A stretch of 64,000 bases of DNA from Pseudodonghicola flavimaris (GCF_030164425.1 NZ_JASNJD010000024.1:1-64000), one strand, 5' to 3'. Shown: positions 24,192-35,644, counted from the stretch's first letter. The notes: a model not told the origin generated them from the sequence alone. Translations and numbers: made by a program.

Positions 24192-26555
24192 TCATCCCTG
24201 CAGCGCCGCCCAGACCCGCGCCGGGCTCAGCGGCATGTCGATATGGGTGATCCCGCTGCCGCCGGAGCGCAGCGCATCCACCACCGCGTTGACCACCGCC
24301 GGCGGCGACCCGATGGCGCCGGCCTCGCCGCAGCCCTTTACCCCCAGGGGGTTGTGGGTACAGGGCGTCTGGCAGGAATGATCAACCTGGTAGAACGGCA
24401 CATCCGTGGCCCGCGGCATGGCATAATCCATGTAGGAGGCGCTGAGCAGCTGGCCGTTCTCGTCATAGACCGCGCCTTCCAGCAGGGCCTGGCCGATCCC
24501 CTGCGCCAGCCCGCCATGGACCTGGCCGGTGACGATCATCGGGTTGATGATATTGCCGAAATCATCCGCCGCCGCGAAGCGTTCGACGGTGACCTTGCCG
24601 GTGTCGGGATCGACCTCCACCTCGCAGGCATAAGCGCCGGAGGGATAGGTGAAGTTGGAGGGGTCGTAGAACGCGGTCTCCTCCAGCCCCGGTTCGATCT
24701 CGTCCAGAGGGTAATTGTGCGGCACATAGGCGGCGAGACAGACATCCCCCCAGGCCACCGATTTGTCGGTGCCCGCCACGCTGAACTGGCCGTCCTTCAG
24801 TTCGATATCGGCCTCGGCGGCCTCCATCAGATGGGCGGCGATGGTCTTGGCCTTCTTGATGATCTTCTCGGTGGCCCGCACCATGGCCGAACCGCCGACC
24901 GCGATCGACCGCGATCCGTAAGTGCCCATGCCCATCGGCACCTTGGAGGTATCGCCATGCACGATCTCGACCATGCTCTCGTCGATGCCGATCATTTCGG
25001 CGATCACCTGCGGGAAGGAAGTCTCATGCCCCTGCCCGTGGCTGTGGCTGCCGGTCATCACCACCAAACCGCCGGTGGCATTGACCCGCACCGTGGCGCT
25101 TTCATAGAGCCCGGCCCGCGCGCCCAGCTGCCCCACCAGGTTCGAGGGTGCGATGCCGCAGGCCTCGATATAGCAATTGACGCCGAGCCCCCGCAGCTTG
25201 CCACGCGCCTCGCTCTCGGCCCGCCGCGCGGCGAACCCGTCCAGATCGGCCATCTCCACCAGCTTGTCCATCGTCGCGTGATAGTCGCCGGTATCATATT
25301 CCACCGCCACCGGCGTGGCATAGGGAAACTCGGTGATAAAGTTCTGCCGGCGCAGGGCAATCGGATCGACGCCCAATTCCATGGCGGCCTTGTCGATCAC
25401 CCGTTCCAGCTGGAAGGTCGCCTCCGGCCGGCCGGCCCCGCGATAGGCATCCACCGGCACCGTATTGGTGAAGACCGCCTTGACGTTCACATAGATCAGC
25501 GGCGTCTTGTAGTTCCCCGCCATCAGCGTGCCATGCAGCCAGGTCGGGACCGAGGGCGCGAAGGTCGAGAGATAGGCGCCCATGTTCGCATAGGTCTCGG
25601 TCCGCAGCGCGGTGAAGTTGTTCTCCGCGTCCAGCGCCAGCTGGATGGTGGTGACATGATCGCGGCCATGGGCGTCCGAGATGAAGGCCTCCGACCGGCT
25701 GGCGGTCCATTTCACCGGCCGGTTGATCGCCTTGGCGGCAAAGGTGCAGAAGGCTTCCTCGGCATAGTGGAAGATCTTGGTACCGAAGCCGCCGCCGACA
25801 TCCGGGGCCACCACGCGCAGCTTGTGTTCCGGGATCCCCAGCACGAAGGCGCCCATCAGCAGCCGGATCACATGCGGGTTCTGGCTGGTGGTGTAGAGCG
25901 TGCTTTCATCGCCCGCCCGGTCGTAATCGCCCACCGCCACCCGCGGCTCCATCGGGTTGGCGACCAGCCGGTTGTTGACCAGCTCCAGCGTGGTGACATG
26001 GGCGGCCTTCTGGAACGCCTCCTCCACCGCCGCCTTGTTCTCCTCGACGAAGCCCCAGTCGTAGCAGAGGTTCGAGGTCAGATCGTCATGCACTTTCGGC
26101 GCACCCTCCTGCACCGCGGCCTTCATGTCGATAACGGCGGGCAGTTCCTCGATCTCAACCTCGATCGCCTCGGCGGCATCGCGCGCCTGTTCCCGGGTCT
26201 CGGCGACGACGGCGGCGATCGGGTCGCCGACATGGCGCACCTTGCCCTGGGCCAGCACCGGATGCGCCGGCTCCTGCATCGGCTGGCCGTGTTTGTCGGT
26301 CACCTGCCAGCCGCAGGGCAGGCCGCCGATACCTTCGAAATCCGCACCCGTGAAGATGCGGATCACCCCGGGCATGCCGGCGGCGGCAGCTGTGTCGATG
26401 GATGTGATACGGCCATGGGCCATGTCCGAGCGCAGGAAATGCACATAGGCCTGACCGCGCAGATTGATATCGTCGGTATAGCGTCCAGCTCCGGTCAGAA
26501 AGCGGACGTCTTCACGCCGCTTGGTGCTGGCGCCGATTCCGTGGTCTTTCGGCAT
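24192..26555 (-). CDS. CO-dehydrogenase form II-like molybdopterin subunit (CoxL family)
   Basis: A 787-aa catalytic subunit. It begins [20 protein letters not shown] and has [18 protein letters not shown], the active-site loop [17 protein letters not shown], and the C-terminal motif [17 protein letters not shown] with the catalytic Glu (E-A-G). The loop reads AYRGAGR, the form II signature, not the AYxCSFR of proven CO dehydrogenases. The true substrate is therefore probably another small molecule (aldehyde, purine or aromatic). No accessory coxD/E/F/G genes are seen. Confidence 0.9.
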   Translation of the reverse strand: MPKDHGIGASTKRREDVRFLTGAGRYTDDINLRGQAYVHFLRSDMAHGRITSIDTAAAAGMPGVIRIFTGADFEGIGGLPCGWQVTDKHGQPMQEPAHPVLAQGKVRHVGDPIAAVVAETREQARDAAEAIEVEIEELPAVIDMKAAVQEGAPKVHDDLTSNLCYDWGFVEENKAAVEEAFQKAAHVTTLELVNNRLVANPMEPRVAVGDYDRAGDESTLYTTSQNPHVIRLLMGAFVLGIPEHKLRVVAPDVGGGFGTKIFHYAEEAFCTFAAKAINRPVKWTASRSEAFISDAHGRDHVTTIQLALDAENNFTALRTETYANMGAYLSTFAPSVPTWLHGTLMAGNYKTPLIYVNVKAVFTNTVPVDAYRGAGRPEATFQLERVIDKAAMELGVDPIALRRQNFITEFPYATPVAVEYDTGDYHATMDKLVEMADLDGFAARRAESEARGKLRGLGVNCYIEACGIAPSNLVGQLGARAGLYESATVRVNATGGLVVMTGSHSHGQGHETSFPQVIAEMIGIDESMVEIVHGDTSKVPMGMGTYGSRSIAVGGSAMVRATEKIIKKAKTIAAHLMEAAEADIELKDGQFSVAGTDKSVAWGDVCLAAYVPHNYPLDEIEPGLEETAFYDPSNFTYPSGAYACEVEVDPDTGKVTVERFAAADDFGNIINPMIVTGQVHGGLAQGIGQALLEGAVYDENGQLLSASYMDYAMPRATDVPFYQVDHSCQTPCTHNPLGVKGCGEAGAIGSPPAVVNAVVDALRSGGSGITHIDMPLSPARVWAALQG

Positions 26556-26669
26556 GTCTTTCTCCTCCCAAAGAAATCTGCCAACCGCCGCGATGCCGCC
26601 TCGGCCCCTCCTCCAGGGCGCTGATCGGCGACGGGCGGTCTATGTCGGGTCCGTCTTGATCGTCGCGTC

Positions 26670-27155
<486 letters not shown>

Positions 27156-27281
27156 GGGTACCTCCCTCAGGATATCTGTGCCTAGGCCCCGAGTTAAACA
27201 CGGCCTTTGCCTCTTGAGAACTGAAATCTCCTGGAGCGGTGAGAAACCCGTCGCGCAACCCGGTGGCGGCCACCGGACAGC

Positions 27282-27305
27282 AAAACGCCGGCCCGGGAGC
27301 CGGCG
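27282..27305 (-). terminator. lipA terminator
   Basis: On the minus strand stem CGCCGGC / GCCGGCG (6-nt loop) followed by TTTTG, 29 nt past the lipA stop. Confidence 0.85.
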
Positions 27306-27333
27306 ATCCGTTGGGATGGGGATGGGGCCCGGC

Positions 27334-28287
27334 TCAGCCCTGCTGGGCCAGCTTCGCCTCCCGCGCCGCACGCAGCCGGGCGAAATCGTCGCCGGCATGA
27401 TAGGAGGACCGGGTCAGCGGCGTCGCAGAGACCATCAGGAAGCCCTTGCCGAAGGCGGCTTTCTCATAGGCGGCGAATTCCTCCGGTGTCACAAAGCGGT
27501 CGACGCCATGGTGTTTCGGTGTCGGCTGCAGGTACTGGCCGATGGTCAGGAAATCGACATCCGCCGCGCGCATGTCGTCCATCACCTGGCGCACCTCGGC
27601 GGCCTGTTCGCCAAGACCCACCATCAGCCCGGACTTGGTGAAGATCGACGGATCGAGTTCCTTGACCCGCTGCAGCAGGCGCAGCGAATGGAAATAGCGG
27701 GCGCCGGGCCGGACCTCGGTATAAAGACCGGGCACCGTTTCGAGATTGTGGTTGAAGACGTCGGGCCGCGCCTCGACCACCACCTCCAGAACCGACGGAT
27801 CGCACTTCAGGAAATCCGGCGTCAGGATCTCGATCGTGGTGCCGGGCGAGCGATGGCGCACCGCGCGGATGGTCTGGGCGAAATGCTCCGCCCCGCCGTC
27901 CTCCAGATCGTCGCGGTCCACCGAGGTGATCACCACATGGTTCAGCCCCAGTTTTTCCACCGCATGGGCAACGCGGCCGGGCTCGAAGGCGTCGAGCGTA
28001 TCGGGGCGACCGGTGGCGATGTTGCAGAAGGTGCAGCCGCGGGTACAGATCTCGCCCATGATCATCATGGTGGCGTGACCCTGGTTCCAGCATTCGCCGA
28101 CGTTGGGGCAGCCCGCCTCTTCGCAGACGGTGACCAGCCCGTGTTCCCGCATGATCTTGTGGGTATCGGCATAGCCCTTGCCGCCCGGCGCCTTGACCCG
28201 GATCCAGGCCGGTTTCTTGGGCTGGGCATTGTCGGGGCGATGCGCCTTTTCGGGGTGACGTTGTTCGGGAATCTTCAGATCGCGCAT
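27334..28287 (-). CDS. lipA: Lipoyl synthase
   Basis: A 317-aa radical SAM enzyme that inserts two sulfurs into octanoyl-protein. Auxiliary cluster [13 protein letters not shown]; radical SAM cluster [14 protein letters not shown]-terminal conserved Ser in [12 protein letters not shown] (R-S-S-Y). Full length. Upstream 28288-28569 (~280 nt) has no gene and separates it from the divergent peroxiredoxin. Confidence 0.97.
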   Translation of the reverse strand: MRDLKIPEQRHPEKAHRPDNAQPKKPAWIRVKAPGGKGYADTHKIMREHGLVTVCEEAGCPNVGECWNQGHATMMIMGEICTRGCTFCNIATGRPDTLDAFEPGRVAHAVEKLGLNHVVITSVDRDDLEDGGAEHFAQTIRAVRHRSPGTTIEILTPDFLKCDPSVLEVVVEARPDVFNHNLETVPGLYTEVRPGARYFHSLRLLQRVKELDPSIFTKSGLMVGLGEQAAEVRQVMDDMRAADVDFLTIGQYLQPTPKHHGVDRFVTPEEFAAYEKAAFGKGFLMVSATPLTRSSYHAGDDFARLRAAREAKLAQQG

Positions 28288-28569
28288 GGGCTTGGGGCCT
28301 TTGGCCGGAGTTCGGGAATGATCACTTCAGGTGCCCTACCATAACCTTCCCGTCGGGAAACCGCCACCCGCGCATATCCGCCATGCGCCAGGCGATGCCG
28401 CAACCGCGAGAACAATGCACGGAGTGCCCAGAAATCCCCCGTCTTCCTCAGGACTTGATGAAATAGAAAGCCATATTGCACATGCAGCAATTCAGCAGTT
28501 GAAGACCCTTTAGAATTATTTTAACCCGCAAGAGAAACCGATCCCCTGAAGATGCTTGAGGAGAATGAG

Positions 28570-29118
28570 ATGAAAGTCGGAGTCAAACTGCCTGACGTCA
28601 CCTTCCACACCCGCGTGCGCGACGAGGCCGTCGGCGGCCCGAACCCGTTCCGCTGGGAAGACAAGACCACCTCGGACTATTTCGCAGGCAAGCGCGTGAT
28701 CCTCTTCTCGCTGCCGGGCGCCTTCACCCCCACCTGCTCCACCTACCAGCTGCCGGGCTTCGAAAAAGGCTATGGCGAGTTCAAGGACCTGGGCATCGAC
28801 GAAATCTACTGCATGTCGGTCAACGACAGCTTCGTCATGAACAAATGGGCCGAGAACCAGAAGCTGGAAAACGTCAAGGTCATCCCCGATGGCTCCGGCG
28901 AGTTCACCCGCAAGATGGGCATGCTGGTCGACAAGGACAACCTGGGCTTCGGCATGCGGTCCTGGCGCTATGCCGCCATCGTCAAGGACGGCGTCATCGA
29001 AGCCTGGTTCGAAGAGCCCGGCCTGATGGACAACTGCCCGGACGATCCCTATGGCGTCTCCTCGCCCGAGACCCTGAAAGACTATCTGGTCGAAGCCGCC
29101 AAAGGCGCCGCCGCCTGA
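28570..29118 (+). CDS. Peroxiredoxin (Prx5/AhpC-TSA redoxin type)
   Basis: A 182-aa thiol peroxidase. Peroxidatic C56 in LPGAFTPTCSTYQLPGF; conserved VNDSFVMNKWAENQ and RSWRYAAIVKDGVIEAWFEE. It matches the 1-Cys-like Prx5 subgroup that uses glutathione/glutaredoxin in proteobacteria. Start MKVGVKLPDVTF preceded by GAGGAGA. Monocistronic: terminator at 29149. Confidence 0.95.
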   Translation: MKVGVKLPDVTFHTRVRDEAVGGPNPFRWEDKTTSDYFAGKRVILFSLPGAFTPTCSTYQLPGFEKGYGEFKDLGIDEIYCMSVNDSFVMNKWAENQKLENVKVIPDGSGEFTRKMGMLVDKDNLGFGMRSWRYAAIVKDGVIEAWFEEPGLMDNCPDDPYGVSSPETLKDYLVEAAKGAAA

Positions 29119-29148
29119 TCGGTTTCGATCCGTCCTGACCGAACCCCG

Positions 29149-29176
29149 CGGGCTCGCAGACATGCGGGCCCGTTTT
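29149..29176 (+). terminator. Peroxiredoxin terminator
   Basis: Stem CGGGCTCGCA / TGCGGGCCCG (one G-T pair), loop gaca, then TTTT, 30 nt past the stop. Confidence 0.88.
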
Positions 29177-29240
29177 CGTTTGCCGGGTGGTTCCTTTGCC
29201 GGGATGCGCAGGCTGGTTTCCGGGGCCATGTCGAATATAT

Positions 29241-29259
29241 ATTACATTCAGAATGTAAT
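29241..29259. promoter_or_regulatory. Perfect 19-bp palindrome (operator candidate)
   Basis: ATTACATTC-A-GAATGTAAT is a perfect AT-rich palindrome in a GC-rich background, 43 nt upstream of the small gene at 29303. It looks like the site of a dimeric regulator (MarR/TetR-like spacing), but the regulator is unknown. Confidence 0.55.
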
Positions 29260-29302
29260 CATGGGGCGGCCAAGCCGGCCCCTCCGCTTCGAAAGCTGCC
29301 CG

Positions 29303-29509
29303 ATGTCCGATCTGCCCCCGACGACCGACCCGATCCCCTGGTCCGGTCTCTCCGCCGAGCGGCAACTGCAGTTGCGCGAGGCCTACGGTCGCGATCCGGC
29401 CTGCCAGACCGGCACCTGTTCGCTCGACGACAAGATCGCCCGTTTCGCCGACTGGCTTGCCGCCCGGGGGATCCGGTTCGGGGCCGAGGATCTGCCCGGT
29501 CGGCGCTAG
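29303..29509 (+). CDS. Small protein of unknown function (68 aa)
   Basis: Starts MSDLPPTTDPIPWSGLSAER and continues LQLREAYGRDPACQTGTCSL, then IARFADWLAARGIRFGAEDL. Normal high-GC codon use. Two Cys (ACQTGTC) could be a metal or redox pair. No family recognised. The perfect palindrome at 29241-29259 lies upstream. No clear Shine-Dalgarno, so the gene call is moderate. Its 3' end is 8 nt from the convergent DUF6456 stop. Confidence 0.5.
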   Translation: MSDLPPTTDPIPWSGLSAERQLQLREAYGRDPACQTGTCSLDDKIARFADWLAARGIRFGAEDLPGRR

Positions 29510-29517
29510 GACAGCAC

Positions 29518-30657
29518 TCAGCCGATCAGGCTGTTGCCCTCGGCCTGGCGGTCGTAATGCGCCTTCAGGCGCTGTAGCGCGATCCTCAGCACGATCTTGC
29601 CCGACCGTGCAGACCAGCCCATGCGCCGCTCCGCCTCTTCCAGCCCCTCGAGATAGCAGCAGCAGCGCAGCGCCACATCGCTGAGCCCGGGGCCGAGATC
29701 GGCCAGCGCCCGCGCCACCCGGTCCCAGGCCTGACCGCCGCGCGCCGGGACCGGATCACCGCCCGGGCGGGCGCCGGCGCGGCCGGCCGGCCCGGTCAGG
29801 AACCGGTCCCAACTCTGGCCTACCCGCGGTCCCAGCTGCGCCAGTTCGAAATCCTCGCGCAGCCGCTCACCGGCGCGCACCAGACCATCGTCCAGAAACG
29901 GCAGCCCGTCGCGATCCTTGCGCCGGGCCAGCAGCGCCAGCGGACTTTCGCCCCGGCTGTAGCGGCTGCGCCGCCGGCGGCGGGCGGTGGCACTGTCCGG
30001 ATCGTCGCTGCCGCCATAGGGCGCCTGCATCTCGGACAGGCCGCTGTCCTTGTCATAGCGCGCCCGGTTCTCCTCCTCCGCCAGCAGCCGGCGCAGCTCT
30101 GCCCGGCCCGCACCGGTGATGTGATAGCGGCTGATGCGGCCCGGCGTGGCGCAGGCGATCCAGTCCTTCAGTGCCATCATCTGCGCGATCGGCGTGTCGA
30201 CCACCGCGGTGCGCGCGCCCTCGCCCCGGACCACCACGGCCTTTTCCATCTGCTCGGCCACTGCCAGAACCGCCCCCGCCTCGCTGAGGCAGGACAGCAC
30301 CCGGCGCGCCTCGCGCTCCAGCGCGGCGGCTTCCGGCATCTGCGGCGGCGAAACAGGTTCGGACGACAGGGTCATCGGCATGGCAGCAGGCTCCTTCTTT
30401 GGCGGATGCGCAGTCGGGAAATGCGCCTTGGCCAAGGTCGACAGCGCCGCATCCACCAGCGGATCGTCGCGGCGCATTTCAATCCGGCGGATCTGGCGCA
30501 GCACGGTCGAGGCATGACAGCCGGAGCGGCGCGCCAGCTCCCGGATCGGATGGCCGGCAACGGTGTGAAACAGATAGCGCCGCGCCGGTTCCGGCACCCA
30601 GGGCGGCACGGTCGGGACAGGATTTCCAGTCATCTTGTCGCCGTCGTTGGGTCTCAC
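29518..30657 (-). CDS. DUF6456 HTH protein
   Basis: A 379-aa protein. Residues ~30-62 form a helix-turn-helix (HPIRELARRSGCHASTVLRQ). A Pro-rich linker follows, then a second winged-helix-like part near 160-190 (ISRYHITGAGRAELRRLLAE). The DUF6456 C-terminal domain covers ~250-370 (GQAWDRVARALADLGPGLSD, CCCYLEGLEEAERRMGW). I give the GTG start, with GAGG 6-7 nt upstream; an ATG at 30633 is the alternative. DUF6456 is common in alphaproteobacteria and presumably DNA-binding. Divergent from DUF6477. Confidence 0.8.
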   Translation of the reverse strand: MRPNDGDKMTGNPVPTVPPWVPEPARRYLFHTVAGHPIRELARRSGCHASTVLRQIRRIEMRRDDPLVDAALSTLAKAHFPTAHPPKKEPAAMPMTLSSEPVSPPQMPEAAALEREARRVLSCLSEAGAVLAVAEQMEKAVVVRGEGARTAVVDTPIAQMMALKDWIACATPGRISRYHITGAGRAELRRLLAEEENRARYDKDSGLSEMQAPYGGSDDPDSATARRRRRSRYSRGESPLALLARRKDRDGLPFLDDGLVRAGERLREDFELAQLGPRVGQSWDRFLTGPAGRAGARPGGDPVPARGGQAWDRVARALADLGPGLSDVALRCCCYLEGLEEAERRMGWSARSGKIVLRIALQRLKAHYDRQAEGNSLIG

Positions 30658-30869
30658 TGTCCGCCTCGGATATCCAGAAATTACCCCGAGGTTTATCCAC
30701 AGCCCCGGCAGGTTAAGTTACAAAGTGGCGAAAATCCACCTGTGCGTTAATCTTTGTTTCGTTTTGATAAACAATCATAAACCCTGCGCGCGCAAAACCG
30801 GGCCAGGCCGCAACACACGTTTTGGTTGTTTACAACGGAGGATCATTGCCTTCGTGAAAAGGACAGCCG

Positions 30870-31196
30870 ATGAAAGATATCCACAGCCTGCTGGCCGCCA
30901 GGCGGCGCCCCCGCCTGCTGCTGCGCGCCGCCCGGATCGGCGCCCGCGACTATCGCCGCGGCGCGCATTTGCCGCGTCTTCTGGGCTATGGCCAGCTGCC
31001 TGCGACCGCACCGGCGTTGCTGCGTCTTCTGGAGATCGAAGACGAATACGACAGCCAGCGCCGCGCCGGCGACGCCGGCTATTCGCTGGTGCGCCATCTC
31101 GACGTGCTGATCGCGCTGATCGGTGAGGCTGAGCTGCTGCAGACCCCGCCCGAGGCGGTGGCGCCCACGACATGCAAACGGGCGGCACCGGTCTGA
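30870..31196 (+). CDS. DUF6477 protein
   Basis: A 108-aa basic helical protein (LLAARRRPRLLLRAARIGAR, then LPATAPALLRLLEIEDEYDS). It matches the Rhodobacterales-specific DUF6477. Function unknown. AAGGAC lies 6 nt before the ATG. It faces away from the DUF6456 gene across ~210 nt of unusually AT-rich DNA, which probably holds both promoters. Confidence 0.8.
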   Translation: MKDIHSLLAARRRPRLLLRAARIGARDYRRGAHLPRLLGYGQLPATAPALLRLLEIEDEYDSQRRAGDAGYSLVRHLDVLIALIGEAELLQTPPEAVAPTTCKRAAPV

Positions 31197-31237
31197 TCCG
31201 GCACCGCCCGTCGAAAGATTGGTAACTCCGAGATGCC

Positions 31238-32782
31238 TTACATGAAGGCGTCGGGCATCGAGGCTTTCTTGCGCTCGACATACTCCTGCAGCGCCTGGGC
31301 GATGCCCGGGTCCAGCGCCGGCTGCTGATAGCTGTTCAGCAGATGTGCCACCCGGGCGGAGGCCAGCGCCTGGGTGTCGCGCGCACCTTCTTCTTCCCAG
31401 GTCTCGAAGGGTTTGTAATCGAGAAGCTCGGTACGCCAGAACGCGGTCTTGAAATTGGCCTGGGTATGGGCACAGCCCAGATAGTGGCCGCCCGGGCCGA
31501 CCTCGGCAATGGCATCGAGCGCCTGGGCGTTGACATCCACCGGCACCCCTTCGGCCATCTTGTGCAGCACGCCGAGCTGATCGGCGTCCATCACGAATTT
31601 CTCGTAAGAGGACACCAGCCCGCCTTCGAGCCAGCCACAGGCGTGCAGCATGAAGTTCACCCCGCCCAACAGCGCCGCGTTCAGGGTGTGGGCGGTTTCA
31701 TAGGCCGCCTGCGCATCCGGCAGCTTGGAGCCGCAGAGCCCGCCGCCGGAGCGGAACGGCAGGTTCAGCCGCCGCGCCAGTTGCCCGGCACCATAGAGAA
31801 TCTGGCTCGCCTCCGGGGTGCCGAAGGTCGGCGCGCCCGAGTTCATGTCGATCGAGGTGACGAAGGCGCCGAAGATCACCGGCGCGCCCGGGCGCACCAG
31901 CTGACTGTAGGCGATGCCGGCCAGAACCTCGGCCAGAACCTGCGTCAGCGTCCCCGCCACCGAGACCGGCGCCATGGCGCCGCCGACGATGAAGGGCGAG
32001 ACGATGCAGGCCTGATTGTTGCGGGCGTAGACCTCCAGCGCCCCCATCATCACATCGTCGAAGGTCATCGGCGAGTTGATGTTGATCAGCGAGGTCATCA
32101 CCGTGTTGTCCTGCACGAAGTCCTTGCCAAAGAGGATTTCGCACATCTCGACGCTGTCCTGCGCCCGGCTGGGTTCGGTGACCGAGCCCATGAAGGGTTT
32201 GTCGCTGAGCGTCATATGCGCCAGCAGCATGTCCATGTGACGCTTGTTCACCGGCACATCGGTCGGCTCGCAGACGGTGCCGCCGGAGTGATGCAGGTAC
32301 TTCGACATATAGCCGAGCTTCACGAAATTGCGGAAATCCTCCATCGTCGCATAGCGCCGGCCGCCGGCGGCATCGCGCACGAAGGGCGGACCGTAGACCG
32401 GGGCGCAAACCAGCGTCTTGCCGCCGATCACCACGTTCTTATCGGGATTGCGGGCGTGCTGGACATAGCTGGAAGGCGCGGTTTCGCACAGCTTGCGCGC
32501 CAGCCCGCGCGGGATACGCACCCGCTCGCCCTCGACATCGGCGCCGGCGTCGCGCCACAGCGCCAACGCGCCGGGGTTGTTGACGAAATTCACCCCGATC
32601 TCTTCCAGCACGGTTTCCGCGTTGGTTTCGATGATCTCCAGCGCCTCTTCGGTCAGGATCTCGAAATTCGGGATGTTGCGCTCGATGTATTTCGCGGTCT
32701 CGATCCGGATCGCGGTGCGCTCGGCCCGCCGCGCGGCACCGCCGCCTCCCCGACCCCGCCGCCGTGCTGCTGCTTCGGCCAT
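31238..32782 (-). CDS. MttB-family (trimethylamine methyltransferase-like) protein, non-pyrrolysine
   Basis: A 514-aa TIM-barrel corrinoid-dependent methyltransferase homologue (COG5598). It has an Arg/Gly-rich tail at 1-20, then [50 protein letters not shown] and [20 protein letters not shown]. The reading frame has no internal TAG, so it is of the non-pyrrolysine type, whose characterised members demethylate glycine betaine, proline betaine or carnitine. No corrinoid protein gene is next to it. Substrate cannot be assigned. Confidence 0.88.
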   Translation of the reverse strand: MAEAAARRRGRGGGGAARRAERTAIRIETAKYIERNIPNFEILTEEALEIIETNAETVLEEIGVNFVNNPGALALWRDAGADVEGERVRIPRGLARKLCETAPSSYVQHARNPDKNVVIGGKTLVCAPVYGPPFVRDAAGGRRYATMEDFRNFVKLGYMSKYLHHSGGTVCEPTDVPVNKRHMDMLLAHMTLSDKPFMGSVTEPSRAQDSVEMCEILFGKDFVQDNTVMTSLININSPMTFDDVMMGALEVYARNNQACIVSPFIVGGAMAPVSVAGTLTQVLAEVLAGIAYSQLVRPGAPVIFGAFVTSIDMNSGAPTFGTPEASQILYGAGQLARRLNLPFRSGGGLCGSKLPDAQAAYETAHTLNAALLGGVNFMLHACGWLEGGLVSSYEKFVMDADQLGVLHKMAEGVPVDVNAQALDAIAEVGPGGHYLGCAHTQANFKTAFWRTELLDYKPFETWEEEGARDTQALASARVAHLLNSYQQPALDPGIAQALQEYVERKKASMPDAFM

Positions 32783-33026
32783 GTCAAATCCTCACCCTAG
32801 GCGTCTCTTCATCTCTCTATCTACCCTGCCGCCGGTGGACTTCAGAGAAGGATTGCGGCCTGTGGCGGTGAAAAGCGACATAAACCCGCCGCTAGGACCG
32901 ATTTCGCCCCGGGGGTCCCGCGCCGGGCGCCGCGCGTGGGCCCACCGGGGAAGATTTCCACCTCCCGCGCCGGTGCGGCGCATCTGCCCTCTTGCCAGCC
33001 GCGCGGGCAATCTCTATGGGCCAGAC

Positions 33027-34592
33027 ATGACCCAGACATCGCATGACCGCCTCCTCATCATCGACTTCGGCAGCCAGGTGACGCAGCTCATCGCGCGCCG
33101 CCTGCGCGAGTTGAATGTCTATTGCGAAATCCACCCCTATCAGAACGTGACCGACACGTTTCTGCAGACCTTTGCGCCCAAGGCCGTGATCTTCTCCGGC
33201 GGGCCGGATTCGGTCGTGCGCGAAGGATCGCCGCGGCCGCCGAAATCGGTCTATGACCTCGGCGTGCCGATCCTCGGGATCTGCTATGGCCAGCAGGTCA
33301 TGATGCAGGATCTGGGCGGCACCGTCGAAGCCGGCGAAAGCCACACCGCGGAATTCGGCCGCGCCTATGTCACCCCCGGCGCCGAGCGGATCGAGCTGCT
33401 GGCCGGCTGGTTCCTGGAAGACCGCGAACAGGTCTGGATGAGCCATGGCGATCACGTGAGCAAGCTGGCCCCGGGCTTCGAGGTCTACGGCACCTCGCCC
33501 GGCGCGCCCTTCGCCATCACCGCCGATCTGTCGCGCAATTTCTTCGCGGTGCAGTTCCACCCGGAGGTTCACCACACCCCGAACGGCCCGACGCTTTACG
33601 AGAACTTCGTGCGGCTGGCGGGTTTCACCGGCGACTGGACGATGTCGGCCTATCGTGACGAGATGGTGAAATCCATCCGCGAACAGGTGGGCGACGCCAA
33701 GGTGATCTGCGCGCTCTCCGGCGGGGTCGACAGTTCGGTCGCCGCCGCGCTGATCCACGAGGCGATCGGCGAGAACCTGACCTGCGTCTTCGTCGACCAC
33801 GGCCTGCTGCGTCTGAACGAGGCCGAGGAAGTCGTCGGCATGTTCCGCGACCACATGAACCTGAGCGTGATCCACGCGCAGGAGCAGGACCTGTTCCTGG
33901 GTGAGCTCGAGGGCGTTTCCGACCCCGAGACCAAGCGCAAGATCATCGGCCGCCTGTTCATCGACGTGTTCCAGAAATACGCCGACCAGATCGAAGGCGC
34001 CGAATTCCTGGCCCAGGGCACGCTTTATCCGGATGTGATCGAAAGCGTTTCCTTCTCTGGCGGGCCCTCGGTGACGATCAAGTCGCACCACAACGTCGGC
34101 GGCCTTCCTGAGAAGATGGGGCTGAAACTGGTCGAACCGCTGCGCGAGCTGTTCAAGGACGAGGTCCGTGCGCTGGGTCGCGATCTGGGCCTGCCCGCCA
34201 GCTTCATCGGCCGCCATCCCTTCCCGGGACCGGGGCTGGCGATCCGCTGCCCCGGCGAGATCACCCGCGACAAGTTGGAGATCCTGCGCAAGGCGGATGC
34301 GGTCTATATCGACCAGATCCGCAAGCACGATCTTTACGACGAGATCTGGCAGGCCTTCGCCGCCATCCTGCCGATGCGCACCGTCGGCGTGATGGGCGAC
34401 GGGCGCACCTATGATTACGCCCTGGCACTGCGCGCGGTGACCTCGGTCGACGGCATGACGGCGGATTACTATCCCTTCAGCCACGAATTCCTGGGCGAGA
34501 CCTCGACCCGGATCATCAACGAGGTGAAGGGCGTGAACCGGGTGTTCTACGATTGCACCTCGAAACCGCCCGGGACCATCGAACTGGAGTGA
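33027..34592 (+). CDS. guaA: GMP synthase (glutamine-hydrolysing)
   Basis: A 521-aa enzyme converting XMP to GMP. Class I glutaminase with C86 ([16 protein letters not shown]) and the catalytic His/Glu in [13 protein letters not shown]-loop [16 protein letters not shown]-terminal dimer domain ends [12 protein letters not shown]. Start set by the family N-terminus ([20 protein letters not shown]); the Shine-Dalgarno is weak. The 244 nt before it carry no gene. Confidence 0.97.
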   Translation: MTQTSHDRLLIIDFGSQVTQLIARRLRELNVYCEIHPYQNVTDTFLQTFAPKAVIFSGGPDSVVREGSPRPPKSVYDLGVPILGICYGQQVMMQDLGGTVEAGESHTAEFGRAYVTPGAERIELLAGWFLEDREQVWMSHGDHVSKLAPGFEVYGTSPGAPFAITADLSRNFFAVQFHPEVHHTPNGPTLYENFVRLAGFTGDWTMSAYRDEMVKSIREQVGDAKVICALSGGVDSSVAAALIHEAIGENLTCVFVDHGLLRLNEAEEVVGMFRDHMNLSVIHAQEQDLFLGELEGVSDPETKRKIIGRLFIDVFQKYADQIEGAEFLAQGTLYPDVIESVSFSGGPSVTIKSHHNVGGLPEKMGLKLVEPLRELFKDEVRALGRDLGLPASFIGRHPFPGPGLAIRCPGEITRDKLEILRKADAVYIDQIRKHDLYDEIWQAFAAILPMRTVGVMGDGRTYDYALALRAVTSVDGMTADYYPFSHEFLGETSTRIINEVKGVNRVFYDCTSKPPGTIELE

Positions 34593-34599
34593 TCACATC

Positions 34600-34624
34600 G
34601 CCCCGGCCCTGCGCCGGGGCTTTT
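34600..34624 (+). terminator. guaA terminator
   Basis: Stem GCCCCGGC / GCCGGGGC, 5-nt loop, then TTTT, 7 nt after the guaA stop. Confidence 0.92.
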
Positions 34625-34759
34625 CATTTCAGTAACTTACATCAAAAACCCGATGCGATACACGAACTGAAACGGGCCCTGAGACGGCGCGTTTCGCGCA
34701 AATCGCCTTGACCTCCCTCGGCTTTGCCGTTTCGGTACGCGGCGAGGAAGGAACACCCC

Positions 34760-35644
34760 ATGCAGGATCAATCGCCCGCCGCTATCGGCCGTGCCGCGCT
34801 GTGGATGACCGGCGCCATTGGCTGTTTTTCGGCGATGGCGGTGGCCGGGCGCGAGGTCAGTGGCACTTTCGATACCTTTGAGATCCTGATGTATCGCAGC
34901 GCCATCGGCCTGGTTCTGATGCTGGGCTTTCTCAAGCTGACCGGCCGGATCGGCCAGATCAACCGCCGCGACTTCGGCCTGCAGCTGATCCGCAACCTGG
35001 TGCATTTCTCCGGCCAGAACCTGTGGTTCTACGCCATCGCGCTGATCCCCCTGGCGCAGGTCTTCGCGCTGGAATTCACCTCGCCGCTCTGGGTGGTGCT
35101 GCTGGCGCCGCTGGTGCTGGGGGAACGGCTGACGCCGACACGGGCGGCGGCCGCCGCCATCGGTTTTGCCGGCATCCTGATCGTCACCCGCCCCAGCGCC
35201 GCGACGCTGAATGCCGGGGTCTTCGCCGCCGCCGGCGCGGCGGTGTTCTTCGCCCTGACCGGGCTTTTCACCAAGCGGCTGACACGGACCCACAAGGTCG
35301 GCAACATCATGTTCTGGCTGTCGCTGATGCAGCTGATCCTGGGCACCGTCACCGCCTGCTGGGATGGTCAGATCACCCTGCCCGATCTCTCGACCCTGCC
35401 CTGGCTGGCGGTGATCGCGGTCACCGGGCTGGTGGCGCATTCCTGTATCGCCAACGCGCTGGCGATCGCGCCGGCAACCGTGGTGATGCCGATCGATTTC
35501 GCCCGGCTGCCCACCATCGCGGTGGTCGGCATGCTGCTCTATCGCGAGCCGCTGGATATCTGGGTCTTCGTCGGCGCGGCTGTCATCTTTGCCGGCAACT
35601 ACCTAAATATCCTGTCGGAAACCCGGCGAACCCGGCTGGCCTGA
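34760..35644 (+). CDS. DMT-superfamily (EamA) transporter
   Basis: A 294-aa protein with ten hydrophobic helices in two EamA repeats; the second begins near LNAGVFAAAGAAVFFALTGL. Conserved ends of each repeat: VLGERLTPTRAAAAAIGFAG and LYREPLDIWVFVGAAVIFAG. Start MQDQSPAA has AAGGAA 6 nt upstream. Likely exporter of a metabolite; substrate unknown. Confidence 0.9.
   Translation: MQDQSPAAIGRAALWMTGAIGCFSAMAVAGREVSGTFDTFEILMYRSAIGLVLMLGFLKLTGRIGQINRRDFGLQLIRNLVHFSGQNLWFYAIALIPLAQVFALEFTSPLWVVLLAPLVLGERLTPTRAAAAAIGFAGILIVTRPSAATLNAGVFAAAGAAVFFALTGLFTKRLTRTHKVGNIMFWLSLMQLILGTVTACWDGQITLPDLSTLPWLAVIAVTGLVAHSCIANALAIAPATVVMPIDFARLPTIAVVGMLLYREPLDIWVFVGAAVIFAGNYLNILSETRRTRLA

Noticed and set aside
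23859-26624. A 921-codon open frame on the plus strand.
   Set aside because: It is the mirror frame of the coxL/coxM genes, a known effect of high GC; its product is His/Arg/Gly-rich with no domain.
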